A stretch of 64,000 nucleotides of DNA from an uncultured Hungatella sp. (GTDB taxonomy: Bacteria; Bacillota; Clostridia; Lachnospirales; Lachnospiraceae), in the NCBI GenBank assembly GCA_949879795.1, contig CATLBR010000013.1, positions 20,581 through 84,580 on the forward strand, given 5' to 3'. Below, piece by piece: positions 18,131-25,981 of this stretch. The stretch's first letter is position 1. Every line of letters begins with the position of its first letter. The position numbers and the translations under genes are program-made. Below the pieces are notes generated by a model that was not told where the DNA came from, did not search any database, and worked only from the letters and a program-made list of their open reading frames with translations.

Positions 18131-18182
18131 AAAGGCTGTGAAAAATCAGGAGATGAGATACCCTGTTTTTCACAGCCTTTTC
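18131..18182. terminator. Bidirectional terminator between the DUF1292 and CYTH genes
   Basis: AAGGCTGTGAAAAA pairs with TTTTTCACAGCCTT, with A-runs and T-runs on both sides, between two converging genes. Confidence 0.85.
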
Positions 18183-18635
18183 TCATGATTTTTTTAAGGC
18201 CAGACGGCTGTTCTGGTACTCGCCGGAGAACGTCACATCTCTGCCGAACCAGTCCGGCGGGACAAAGCTCTCCGCGTCCTGCCTAGTCTCAAATTCCACT
18301 TCAGCCAGACAAAGGCCCTGGTAAGCGCCTGAGAAAATGTCCAGCTCTATGGTGAGGGTGGTTCCTTCCATGGGGATAAGGTACCTGCGCTTTGTCAGAA
18401 CCATGCCGTCAGCCTTGGAGAGCAGGTGACTGTAAGCCTCCCCGGTCAGGGGAAGATTGTATTCTTCCCGCTCTAAAAGGCCTTTGGATTTGTAGGTGAG
18501 ATAGTACCGGTCGTCCTCCTTTCGCACGCGCACCACCGGTTCCGTGCACAGGTATGCCTGTTCGATGGAATGGGAGGGGAAAGACGAGTAGCCTTCCGGC
18601 AGGGCAGCTACCAGATATTTGCGTTCGATTTCCAT
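18183..18635 (-). CDS. CYTH domain protein
   Basis: The 150-residue protein begins MEIERKYLVA, the EXEXK signature of the CYTH (CyaB/thiamine triphosphatase) superfamily, and contains VRVRKEDDRYYLTYKS and LAEVEFETR, the alternating charged strands that form the phosphate-binding tunnel. These proteins hydrolyse or bind triphosphates such as tripolyphosphate or thiamine triphosphate with a divalent metal. It stands alone, converging on the DUF1292 gene. Confidence 0.9.
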   Translation of the reverse strand: MEIERKYLVAALPEGYSSFPSHSIEQAYLCTEPVVRVRKEDDRYYLTYKSKGLLEREEYNLPLTGEAYSHLLSKADGMVLTKRRYLIPMEGTTLTIELDIFSGAYQGLCLAEVEFETRQDAESFVPPDWFGRDVTFSGEYQNSRLALKKS

Positions 18636-18751
18636 ATGAACCTCCTTTTTTGAGTTGGAAACGGATTGTCAGGATCTAGTGTATGACAGAATGCTTTGAA
18701 TTGCAAGGGGGAGTATGGTGATACAATGTACCAGTACAGTTATGGGGCCAA

Positions 18752-18822
18752 AGCATATGCCCCATCGCCGTAGGCGATTTAAAATGGGCATATGCTGTTA
18801 CGTTCACAGGATACCTGTGAAC
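18752..18822. repeat. Pair of strong palindromes in the intergenic region after the CYTH gene
   Basis: AGCATATGCCC (18752-18762) is mirrored by GGGCATATGCT (18786-18796), enclosing a TCGCC/GGCGA hairpin. Six bases later GTTCACAGG (18802-18810) is mirrored by CCTGTGAAC (18814-18822). No T-run follows, so they do not look like simple terminators; they could be a repetitive extragenic palindrome, a protein-binding site or part of a vanished mobile element. Confidence 0.6.
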
Positions 18823-18866
18823 AGCAACACCAGAAGGGAAAAAGGAAAAAAATCTGGAAAAAGTCG

Positions 18867-19053
18867 TAGACTTTTTTTAGTAACATGATATAATAGACAT
18901 ATAATATTTAATAGAAGACTTTTCAAGATTAAAAAAATGCCGAAATATATAGTGACCATGTATGAAAGAAAATCTTGAAGTGCCTGAAATCAGAGAGCCT
19001 GTCGGCAGAGGACTCAAAAGCTAGAACCCCGGGGCTCGTCTCTCGGGGTTTTT
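18867..19053 (+). promoter_or_regulatory. Conserved leader RNA of surface cassette 1 (promoter, stem, core, terminator)
   Basis: A TAGACT/TATAAT promoter (18867-18872 and 18889-18894, 16 bases apart) starts an RNA with a long-range stem TTCAAGATT (18922-18930) with AATCTTGAA (18971-18979) around a loop containing AAATGCCG. A conserved core follows, GAGCCTGTCGGCAG then GGACTCAAAAGC, ending in a terminator whose stem is AACCCCG (19025-19031) with CGGGGTT (19044-19050) and a T-run. The same order stands before cassette 2 at 23635 with compensatory changes in the stems. The cassette 1 ligase gene begins 38 bases after the terminator. Confidence 0.7.
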
Positions 19054-19091
19054 GTGTACAGTCTTTTTGGATTCACAGGGGGGAAGGGGAG

Positions 19092-20468
19092 ATGATCGGA
19101 AGAATAGTAACCATGTTTGACTGGGTGCTGAACCACTTCATTATGGTTATTTTATTTATATCTCTTTTTATCCTGACTCTGATTGGCTCGGCGGATGCAT
19201 ATACTATCAGTATAGTGGCAATTCTTTTATGTGTGGTGGGCCTGACCGAGAAAGATATTTTGGTGGATCCATGGATATTCTTTCCACTTGTTGTGTATAG
19301 TTTGATTGGCATGATATCTTCCTACATTATATATGGTGATATAACTCAAGGTTATAGTTTTCTCCATATGATATTTCCGATAGTGTATCTGTTGATAGCC
19401 TGTATAGACAACAGGGATCTCCTATTGCTGAAACGCCTGTGTGTATTATGGGCTGGGATCGTGGCGGCATATGGTATCATCGAGTCTGTACGAGGTGCTG
19501 TCATCCGGGGGGGAGGAAGGAGACTCAGAGGTTTGCTTGGCGGCGCCAATGCTATGGGGATTTTTCTTGTCCTCAGTTGGTTTGCTCTGCTTGATTTGGA
19601 ACAGGATCAGGAGATGCCATCTGGCCTGCGCGTATGTTTTTCTTATATAGAACCGATTTTGCTCATCGCTCTTTCTATGACTTTGTCTATGGGAAGTTTT
19701 GTGGCTATGGCAGTGGGAATTTTATGGTATTTGATGGAAAGAAGAAAGCAGTGTTCTAAGAAGGATACATATCTATTTGCCTGTATGATGCTGGCAAAGG
19801 CCAGTCTGTGTTTTGGGGTTGGACTGCTCATGTATCTTGCTGCTTCCTGGACCGGTGTGCCGGCAAGCAGTGTATTTATTCTTCTGTACGCAGTGGCAGT
19901 TGTAGTCTGCTGGCAGGAATTCCGGTGCTTTTTAAATGCCTATCCCCGTATGTCGGCGGTGATAGCAATGTGTGGGATTCTGGCAGCGGTAGTATGTATT
20001 GTCATCCGTCCAAGCGCCATAGATACATTTACAGAACGTCTGGAAATGATGAGAAACGGACTCGGTTATTTGGGGCGGAATCCTCTTCTGGGTGTGGGCC
20101 AATATCGGTGGAGAGTTTTAAATCTGCATGACAGTGATAAATATTTTAATGTCTGGTATATCCACAACTCCTTACTTCATGTGGGGGTTGAGATGGGATG
20201 GATTGCCATCGGTATGCTGCTGATTATCGTAGTGCGTTTTTTTCAGAAAAAAGGCAAGACATCTAAAGCTGGTTTTCTAGCCTTCTGTTTTCACAATATG
20301 ATAGATATCGCTTTTCTTTTTCCGGGGCTTACTGTGTTTGCCATGATGACAGCGGCAGATCCGACTGGCAGAAGAAAAAAAATAAAAGGTTTCATAGTGA
20401 AAATGTTTTTTTCGGTGACAGCTATTATGTTTGTGCAGGAATTTTACAGTAGTTTGTTTGGTGGATAG
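19092..20468 (+). CDS. O-antigen-ligase-like polytopic membrane protein, surface cassette 1
   Basis: The start at 19092 (MIGRIVTMFDWVLNHF) follows a GGGGAAGGGGAG purine run; 458 residues. About ten to twelve hydrophobic segments alternate with short loops. Near the C-terminus lies the Wzy_C/WaaL-type signature: RNPLLGVGQYRWR, then YFNVWYIHNSLLHVGVEMGW, with the conserved loop histidine. This superfamily includes O-antigen ligases, Wzy polymerases and the PglL/PilO O-oligosaccharyltransferases, all using lipid-linked glycans outside the membrane. An Arg-rich loop VRGAVIRGGGRRLRG is shared with copies at 23859 and 39482. No other glycan genes are near, so the partner is probably the surface protein encoded downstream. 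Confidence 0.75.
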   Translation: MIGRIVTMFDWVLNHFIMVILFISLFILTLIGSADAYTISIVAILLCVVGLTEKDILVDPWIFFPLVVYSLIGMISSYIIYGDITQGYSFLHMIFPIVYLLIACIDNRDLLLLKRLCVLWAGIVAAYGIIESVRGAVIRGGGRRLRGLLGGANAMGIFLVLSWFALLDLEQDQEMPSGLRVCFSYIEPILLIALSMTLSMGSFVAMAVGILWYLMERRKQCSKKDTYLFACMMLAKASLCFGVGLLMYLAASWTGVPASSVFILLYAVAVVVCWQEFRCFLNAYPRMSAVIAMCGILAAVVCIVIRPSAIDTFTERLEMMRNGLGYLGRNPLLGVGQYRWRVLNLHDSDKYFNVWYIHNSLLHVGVEMGWIAIGMLLIIVVRFFQKKGKTSKAGFLAFCFHNMIDIAFLFPGLTVFAMMTAADPTGRRKKIKGFIVKMFFSVTAIMFVQEFYSSLFGG

Positions 20469-20600
20469 AGGAAAAGGAATTTGAGAGTGAGCCAAAAAAG
20501 AATATTGTCGCATTTGATTTTTTCTGGCCGGATTGATCATATTTGGAGGGACGTATGGATAGCTTATGCAGATAGTAAATATAAGATTAGAAAATGAATA
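20469..20600 (+). pseudogene. Remnant of the cassette 1 amidase gene
   Basis: The first 85 or so bases after the ligase stop align with the start of the intact amidase gene at 25230-25320: the same AGGAGGAAAAG-type ribosome site, a TTG-like sequence where the ATG stood, a CCAAAAAAG against CAAAAAAAGG, and TTCTGGCCGGATTG against TTCTGGCAGGATTC. The last 35 bases resemble the 3' end of that gene (AGAAAATGAATAAGAAAATTTATGCG against GGAAAGACAGTGAGAAAGTTTATGCG). About 560 bases of the middle are missing, and stop codons interrupt the rest. The cassette therefore once had the three-gene layout of copies 2 and 3. Confidence 0.65.
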
Positions 20601-20606
20601 AGAAAA

Positions 20607-20626
20607 TTTATGCGGTAACGCATTTA
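20607..20626 (+). promoter_or_regulatory. Conserved hairpin before the cassette 1 surface protein gene
   Basis: ATT-t-ATGCG-gtaa-CGCAT-tt-AAT lies upstream of the adhesin start. The matching place in cassette 2 (25928-25949) has GTT-t-ATGC/GCAT-tt-AAC, with the outer pair changed from A-T to G-C. It sits right at the end of the amidase gene, so it could affect RNA stability or translation of the adhesin. Confidence 0.4.
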
Positions 20627-20683
20627 ATATAGATGAGGAGCAAAAAAGTATTAAAAAATTTGCAGAAGGAGGGAATGCAAATA

Positions 20684-23521
20684 ATGAAGATGGTAGAGAA
20701 ATGTAAAAGATTATTTTTTTCGGCCATATTTTTTGTGATGCTTGTATTAGCCACAAAGACAGCAGTGCTTGCGGCAGGTCAGGGCGACCAGAAAAATAGT
20801 GCTTCGGGTCCTGATAATGAACCTACGGTTCAGTACGCGACTGTAAAGGTCAATAAAGTGTGGGGAGAAGGGACCGACTCATCATTGATAGAGCAAGTTG
20901 CAGTCAAGCTATATCAGGATGATGAGGAATACAAAGAAGAGATTTTGAACGCTGAAAATAACTGGAGCTGTGAATGGGAGAACATTCCAATAGAAAATGA
21001 AGACGGTAATAAGTATGTGTACTATATTGAAGAAGTAGAAGTTAGAGACAATGACGGTTCTGATGTCAAATTAGAGTATTCTATTGAGTATTCGTCCGAT
21101 ACTACTACGAACGCTACACTTTCAAACGCATCGGTTCCTGTTTACATTACGGGGGAGACCAATATTACGATTACGAACACTAGGCCAACCGGAAGTTTGA
21201 CAGTAAAGAAAGCGTGGGTAAATGAAGATAAGGCGGAAGATTTAAAAGTTAAAGTTCAGTTATATCAGGATGGCAGCCTGTACACCCCTGGTAACCTTGC
21301 TGCTGAAGACGTTACTGTAACATTGGAAAAAGATGCATGGAGTTACACATGGTCAGATCTTCCAATAAAAAAAGGAGAAAGTTATTATAAATATAGTGTC
21401 AAAGAAGTAGCGGTGGAATCAGGAGAGGATTCTGAAAACATAATCTTAAATTATGAGACAGAGTATTCAGGAGAGGTTGACTTTGAGAAGAGCGACACAG
21501 GTACAATTACAATTACAAACACCAAGCCTACAGACACCAACCCAGTCGGAAGTTTAACAGTAAAGAAAGAGTGGGTAAACGAAAATAAAGCGGAAGATTT
21601 AAAAGTTAAAGTTCAGTTATATCAGGATGGCAGCCTATACAACCCTGAGCACCTTGCTGTCGAGGCCGTTACTGTAACATTGGAAAAAGATGCATGGAGT
21701 CATACATGGTCAGATCTGCCAATAAAAAATGGCGAAAGTTATTATAAATATAGCATTCGAGAAGTAGCGGTGGAATCAGGAGACGGAGAGGATTCCAAAG
21801 ACATAACATTAAATTACAAAATAGAGTATTCAGATGAAGTTGACTTTGAGAAGAGAGACACAGGTACAATCACGATTACGAACACCAAACCAACTACTCC
21901 GCCGCCCCCAGAGGAAAAGACAGGAAGCCTGACAATCCGCAAAGAGATAAGCGGCCCGGAAGAGGCGGGAACGAAAGAATACAAGTTCAAGGTTACAAAC
22001 GCCAACAGTGAAACTCCGAGTTTCGACAGAGAAGTGTCTATTACAGGCAGCGGCAGCGCAACCATCAGCGATTTACCCTTCGGGACCTACAAGGTAGAGG
22101 AAATCGGCGGCGAGATGGAGGGCTATATCCACAATGTATCGATCAGCAACAACGGTCAGGCAGTTTTGTCGTCAGGAAGTCTGTCCCAGACAGTCACTGT
22201 CACAAATACCTACACAAAACCGTCGCCGGAGACAGGAAGCCTGACAATCCGCAAAGAAGTAAGCGGCTCGAATGAGGCAGGAACGAAAGAATACAAGTTC
22301 AAGGTTACAAATGCCGACGGCGAGACTCCGAGTTTCGAGAGAGAAGTGACCATTACGGGAAACGGCAGCGCAACCATCAGCGATTTACCATTCGGAACCT
22401 ACAAGGTAGAGGAAATCGGCGGTGAGATTGAAGGTTATAACCACAGTGTAACGATCAGCAATAACGGCCAGGCAGTTTTGTCGTCAGGAAGTTTGTCTCA
22501 GACAATCACTGTCACGAATACCTACACCAAACCGTCGCCGGAGACAGGAAGCCTGACAATTCGCAAAGAAATAAGCGGCGCAAAAGAGGCGGAAACGAAA
22601 GAATACAAGTTCAAGGTTACAAACGCCGACAGTGGAACTCCGAGTTTCGACAGAGAAGTGTCTATTACAGGCAGCGGCAGCGCAACCATCAGCGATTTAC
22701 CTTTCGGAACCTACAAAGTAGAGGAAATCGGCGGTGAGATCGAAGGTTATATCCTCGATGTATCAGTGAGCAAAAATGGCGAGGCAGTTTTGTCGGCGGA
22801 ATCATCGGCCCAGACTATTACTGTCAGAAATACTTACAATCAGCCGGAAACAGGAAACCTTCTGATTAGAAAGACAGTAACCGGTTCGGCAGGTGAGACC
22901 CAGAAAGACTTTACTTTTACCATAAATCTGACAGATGCGGAAGGCAACGCACTTCCCGGAACCTACAATTATACTGGCTCCAAGACAGGTACGATCACCA
23001 GCGGCGGAACCATTACTTTGAAGCATAGCGAAAGAGTGACTATCAGCAATCTGCCGAAAGATACCCGTTATCAGGTAGTGGAGAAGGAGGCCAACGCGGA
23101 CCGCTATGTCACAGCTCTGGAAGGCGGCACAGGAAGTGATCAGGGAGTCATCAAGGTGGGTGAGACGGCAGTTGTAGGCTATATCAACACCAGAACTTCC
23201 AGACGCGGCGGAGGCGGCGGGAACCCGAATCCAGGAACACCGCCGGTTTTGCCGGAACTGCCGAATTCAGGCGATCCCGACAGTCCAGATACAGTAATTA
23301 TCGTGGAGGACGGAGTACCTACCTCCTATGTAAGAGTACAGGATCCAGAGACAGAAGAGCTTATCTATGTTCCTGAAGAGGATGTTCCGCTGTATGGACT
23401 TCCCAAGACCGGAGACAGGAATCGGGGAAGATGGCTTGAGATGCTGGCAATCATCTCCATGTTTGGGATCGGAGCTTTGCTGGTTAGTGCGTATCAGAAG
23501 AAGAAAAAAGTAGACAGATAA
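20684..23521 (+). CDS. Cna-B repeat surface protein with LPKTG anchor, surface cassette 1
   Basis: The start is set at 20684 (MKMVEKCKRLFFSA), eleven bases after AGGAGG; an ATG at 20675 is too close. The 945 residues hold a signal peptide ending near residue 31 (TAVLAAGQ), three Cna-B-type domains (about 50-410) each starting near VKKxWV and ending in TITITNT, three near-identical domains of about 104 residues (about 413-720; GSLTIRKE to TVTNTY), and one further pilin-like domain (about 723-835). Lys near each start and Asn near each end are the usual isopeptide partners. A Gly/Pro linker, a PDSPD-to-PLYG module, LPKTGD, a hydrophobic span and KKKKVDR end the protein, so sortase anchoring to the wall is expected. 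Confidence 0.88.
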   Translation: MKMVEKCKRLFFSAIFFVMLVLATKTAVLAAGQGDQKNSASGPDNEPTVQYATVKVNKVWGEGTDSSLIEQVAVKLYQDDEEYKEEILNAENNWSCEWENIPIENEDGNKYVYYIEEVEVRDNDGSDVKLEYSIEYSSDTTTNATLSNASVPVYITGETNITITNTRPTGSLTVKKAWVNEDKAEDLKVKVQLYQDGSLYTPGNLAAEDVTVTLEKDAWSYTWSDLPIKKGESYYKYSVKEVAVESGEDSENIILNYETEYSGEVDFEKSDTGTITITNTKPTDTNPVGSLTVKKEWVNENKAEDLKVKVQLYQDGSLYNPEHLAVEAVTVTLEKDAWSHTWSDLPIKNGESYYKYSIREVAVESGDGEDSKDITLNYKIEYSDEVDFEKRDTGTITITNTKPTTPPPPEEKTGSLTIRKEISGPEEAGTKEYKFKVTNANSETPSFDREVSITGSGSATISDLPFGTYKVEEIGGEMEGYIHNVSISNNGQAVLSSGSLSQTVTVTNTYTKPSPETGSLTIRKEVSGSNEAGTKEYKFKVTNADGETPSFEREVTITGNGSATISDLPFGTYKVEEIGGEIEGYNHSVTISNNGQAVLSSGSLSQTITVTNTYTKPSPETGSLTIRKEISGAKEAETKEYKFKVTNADSGTPSFDREVSITGSGSATISDLPFGTYKVEEIGGEIEGYILDVSVSKNGEAVLSAESSAQTITVRNTYNQPETGNLLIRKTVTGSAGETQKDFTFTINLTDAEGNALPGTYNYTGSKTGTITSGGTITLKHSERVTISNLPKDTRYQVVEKEANADRYVTALEGGTGSDQGVIKVGETAVVGYINTRTSRRGGGGGNPNPGTPPVLPELPNSGDPDSPDTVIIVEDGVPTSYVRVQDPETEELIYVPEEDVPLYGLPKTGDRNRGRWLEMLAIISMFGIGALLVSAYQKKKKVDR

Positions 23522-23550
23522 GATCAATAGTGTCTCTAAATTAAGTTATG

Positions 23551-23592
23551 AAAACGGCAGAAGCCCGTAAATACGGGTGTTCTGCCGTTTTC
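23551..23592 (+). terminator. Terminator of surface cassette 1
   Basis: AAAACGGCAGAA plus GCCCGT pairs with ACGGGT plus TTCTGCCGTTTT around a four-base loop, about 30 bases after the adhesin stop. Confidence 0.85.
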
Positions 23593-23634
23593 ATATGCAG
23601 TCTTCGATTTCTCCTGAAAATCAGGAAGAAGGCG

Positions 23635-23822
23635 TAGACTTTTTTTTGTGCACATGATATAATGGCTTTACATAATTTTGGGAAAAGATTTTAGATTAAT
23701 AAAATGCCGTGTTATATTAAAAGTATTATAAGAGATAGTCTAAAAATATTTGTGATTAAGGGAGCCTGTCGGCAGCGGACTCAAAAGCCAGAACCCCGGG
23801 GCTCGGACTCCCGGGGCTTTTT
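23635..23822 (+). promoter_or_regulatory. Conserved leader RNA of surface cassette 2
   Basis: The parts match the cassette 1 leader: TAGACT (23635-23640) and TATAAT (23658-23663) 17 bases apart; stem TTTTAGATTA (23689-23698) with TAGTCTAAAA (23736-23745), a different sequence from copy 1 but still paired; loop with AAAATGCCG; core GAGCCTGTCGGCAG-c-GGACTCAAAAGC; terminator CCCCGGG (23794-23800) with CCCGGGG (23810-23816) and six T. The gene starts 36 bases later. Paired regions vary while unpaired ones stay the same, the mark of a functional RNA. Confidence 0.7.
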
Positions 23823-23858
23823 GAATGGATTTTTCGGCATACAGGGAGGAAAAGTGAA

Positions 23859-25229
23859 ATGATCAGAAAAGTAGAAGCTATGTTTGACTGGATGTTTGAT
23901 CACTTTACTGTCACTACCTTGTGTATCGTCCTTTTTATTCTGACTTTAACCGGTGTGGGGGATGTATATACAGTCAGTATGATTGTCATTCTTTTGTGTG
24001 CGGTGGGGCTGATGCAGAAAGAGATTTTGGTGGATCCCTGGATCATAGTTCCGCTTATTGTCTGCAATGTCGCAGGAATGGCGTCTTCCTATGTGGTAAG
24101 CGGAACTATAGACGAAGGTTACAGTTTCCTCCAGATGATATTTCCTGTTGTCTATCTTTTGATAGTCTGCTTGGACGATGAGGATCTTCTGCGGATGAAA
24201 TATTTCTGTGTCTTCTGGGCAGGGTTTGTGGCGGCAAGCGGCATCGTCTGGTCTGTCCGGGGCGCTGTCATCCGGGGAGGGGGAAGGCGTTTGACGGGGG
24301 TGCTGGGCGGTCCCAACGCCTTGGGAATCTTCCTTGTCCTCAGCTGGTTTGCTCTGCTTGATCTGGAAAAGGATCAGGTGAGAATGCCCTCCTGCCTGCG
24401 CAAATATTTTTCCTGTATAGAACCGCTTCTGTTGATTGCTCTTGCCATGACTCTGTCCATGGGAAGTTTTGTGTCCATGGCGGCGGGGATATTGTGGTAT
24501 TTGGCGGAGAAAAAGAGAAAGTACTCCTGGAAACATACATATTTATGTGCCTGCGAGATACTGGCAAAGGCCAGCCTGTGTTTCGGAACAGGACTGCTCA
24601 TATACCTTGCGGCTTCCTGGACCGGAGTGCCCGCCAGCAGCGTGATAGTTCTTCTGTACGCGGCGGCGGTTGTGGTCTGTTGGCCTGAATTTCTGCGTTT
24701 TTTGAAGGCGTGTCCCGGAATATCCGCGGTGATGGCGGCATCCGGGGCTTTGGCAGCTGCCGCTTGTATTGTCATACGTCCAAGCGCCGTAGAGACATTC
24801 ACGGAGCGTTTGGAAATGATGAAAAACGGACTCAGCTATCTGGGGCGCAATCCTCTTTTAGGGGTAGGACCGTACCAGTGGAGGCTTTTGAACCTGCTGG
24901 ACAGCGATAAATATTTCAACACCTGGCATATCCACAACTCTCTGCTGCATATAGGGGTGGAGTCAGGCTGGATCGCCATGGCGATGCTGGTCATCATCGT
25001 AGTACGGGTTTTTAAGAAAAAAGACAGAACCTCCAAAGCGGGTTTTCTGGCTTTCTGCTGTCACAATATGATCGACACCAGTTTTTTCTTTCTGGGAATC
25101 ACGATTTTGGCCATGATGACAACAGCAGATCCGGCAGGCAGGAAGAAAAGGGTAAGGGGCTCTGTCTTGAAAACTTTTTTTGTGCTGACGGCTGCTGTGT
25201 TTGCCTGGAATCTGTACAGCCAAGGATGA
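23859..25229 (+). CDS. O-antigen-ligase-like polytopic membrane protein, surface cassette 2
   Basis: The 456-residue protein (MIRKVEAMFDWMFDHF) starts behind GGGAGG. It aligns along its length with the cassette 1 copy and has the same shared marks: SVRGAVIRGGGRRL, TLSMGSFVSMAAGILWYL, RPSAVETFTERLEMMKNGLS, RNPLLGVGPYQWRLLNLL, then TWHIHNSLLHIGVESGW. The HN and E pair sit in the outer loop where ligases and oligosaccharyltransferases of this family have their catalytic histidine. It is 15 bases upstream of the amidase gene, then the adhesin gene, forming one transcription unit. Confidence 0.78.
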   Translation: MIRKVEAMFDWMFDHFTVTTLCIVLFILTLTGVGDVYTVSMIVILLCAVGLMQKEILVDPWIIVPLIVCNVAGMASSYVVSGTIDEGYSFLQMIFPVVYLLIVCLDDEDLLRMKYFCVFWAGFVAASGIVWSVRGAVIRGGGRRLTGVLGGPNALGIFLVLSWFALLDLEKDQVRMPSCLRKYFSCIEPLLLIALAMTLSMGSFVSMAAGILWYLAEKKRKYSWKHTYLCACEILAKASLCFGTGLLIYLAASWTGVPASSVIVLLYAAAVVVCWPEFLRFLKACPGISAVMAASGALAAAACIVIRPSAVETFTERLEMMKNGLSYLGRNPLLGVGPYQWRLLNLLDSDKYFNTWHIHNSLLHIGVESGWIAMAMLVIIVVRVFKKKDRTSKAGFLAFCCHNMIDTSFFFLGITILAMMTTADPAGRKKRVRGSVLKTFFVLTAAVFAWNLYSQG

Positions 25230-25244
25230 TAGGAGGAAAAGAAA

Positions 25245-25922
25245 ATGGGGAGTCGGCAAAAAAAGGAATACCGCCGTATATGGCTTCTTCTGGCAGGATT
25301 CGTCTTTTGTACCGGGATGGTCCTGGCTCTTTGTATCCGGTTTTATGTGCGAATGCCGGAGGGGGTGGGCAGAGTTTTGACAGAGTCGGAGAAGATGGAG
25401 ATTATCAGCAGGAACAGCCCTATGACAGAGTATGTACATCTGTCTCCTAACGGGGATTTCCCGAGAAAAGATACTATCAAAAAACTGACAATACACCATA
25501 TGGCGGGAAATCTGACGCTGGAGGATTTGGGTGAGTCTTTTTCTCAGAGAGACAGGAGAGCATCTGCCAATTACGCTATCGACAGCAAAGGCAGGGTAGC
25601 CCTGTATGTGGAGGAGAGCAACCGGGCCTGGACTTCCAGCAGCAGGGAGAATGATTCACAGGCGGTGACCATCGAGGTGGCCAACGATGAGGTCGGAGGC
25701 GGCTGGCATGTCAGCGATGAGGCCTATGAGACGCTGATTGATCTGTGTGTGGACATCTGTGAGAGAAACGGAATAGAAAAGCTGTGGTTTACCGGGGATG
25801 CCCAGGGAAACCTCACCTTGCATAAGATGTTTAATGACAAGACTGAATGTCCGGGACCATATCTGGAGGGGCGCATGGAGGATATTGTGAGGGAGGTGAA
25901 TAAACGTTTGGAAAGACAGTGA
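25245..25922 (+). CDS. Membrane-anchored N-acetylmuramoyl-L-alanine amidase (amidase_2 type), surface cassette 2
   Basis: The 225-residue protein starts eight bases after AGGAGG. A basic N-terminus and one membrane span (about residues 11-32, LLAGFVFCTGMVLALCI) place the rest outside the cell. The catalytic domain (about 78-215) has the zinc ligands of the T7-lysozyme/PGRP fold: LTIHHMAGNL, NLTLHKMF and ECPGPYL, with SANYAIDSKGRVALYVEE between them. Such enzymes cut the bond between muramic acid and L-alanine. Being one gene away from a wall-anchored giant protein, it may open the wall locally for export or attachment. There is no separate wall-binding domain. Confidence 0.88.
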   Translation: MGSRQKKEYRRIWLLLAGFVFCTGMVLALCIRFYVRMPEGVGRVLTESEKMEIISRNSPMTEYVHLSPNGDFPRKDTIKKLTIHHMAGNLTLEDLGESFSQRDRRASANYAIDSKGRVALYVEESNRAWTSSSRENDSQAVTIEVANDEVGGGWHVSDEAYETLIDLCVDICERNGIEKLWFTGDAQGNLTLHKMFNDKTECPGPYLEGRMEDIVREVNKRLERQ

Positions 25923-25981
25923 GAAAGTTTATGCGAGGAAGCATTTAACATAGAAAATACGTAAAAGGGGGAAGCAGAAGA

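Noticed and set aside
18895..19053. Cyclic-di-GMP riboswitch (class I or II) in the cassette leaders
   Set aside because: Neither the GEMM core nor the class II core is present by eye; the leader is reported as unassigned.
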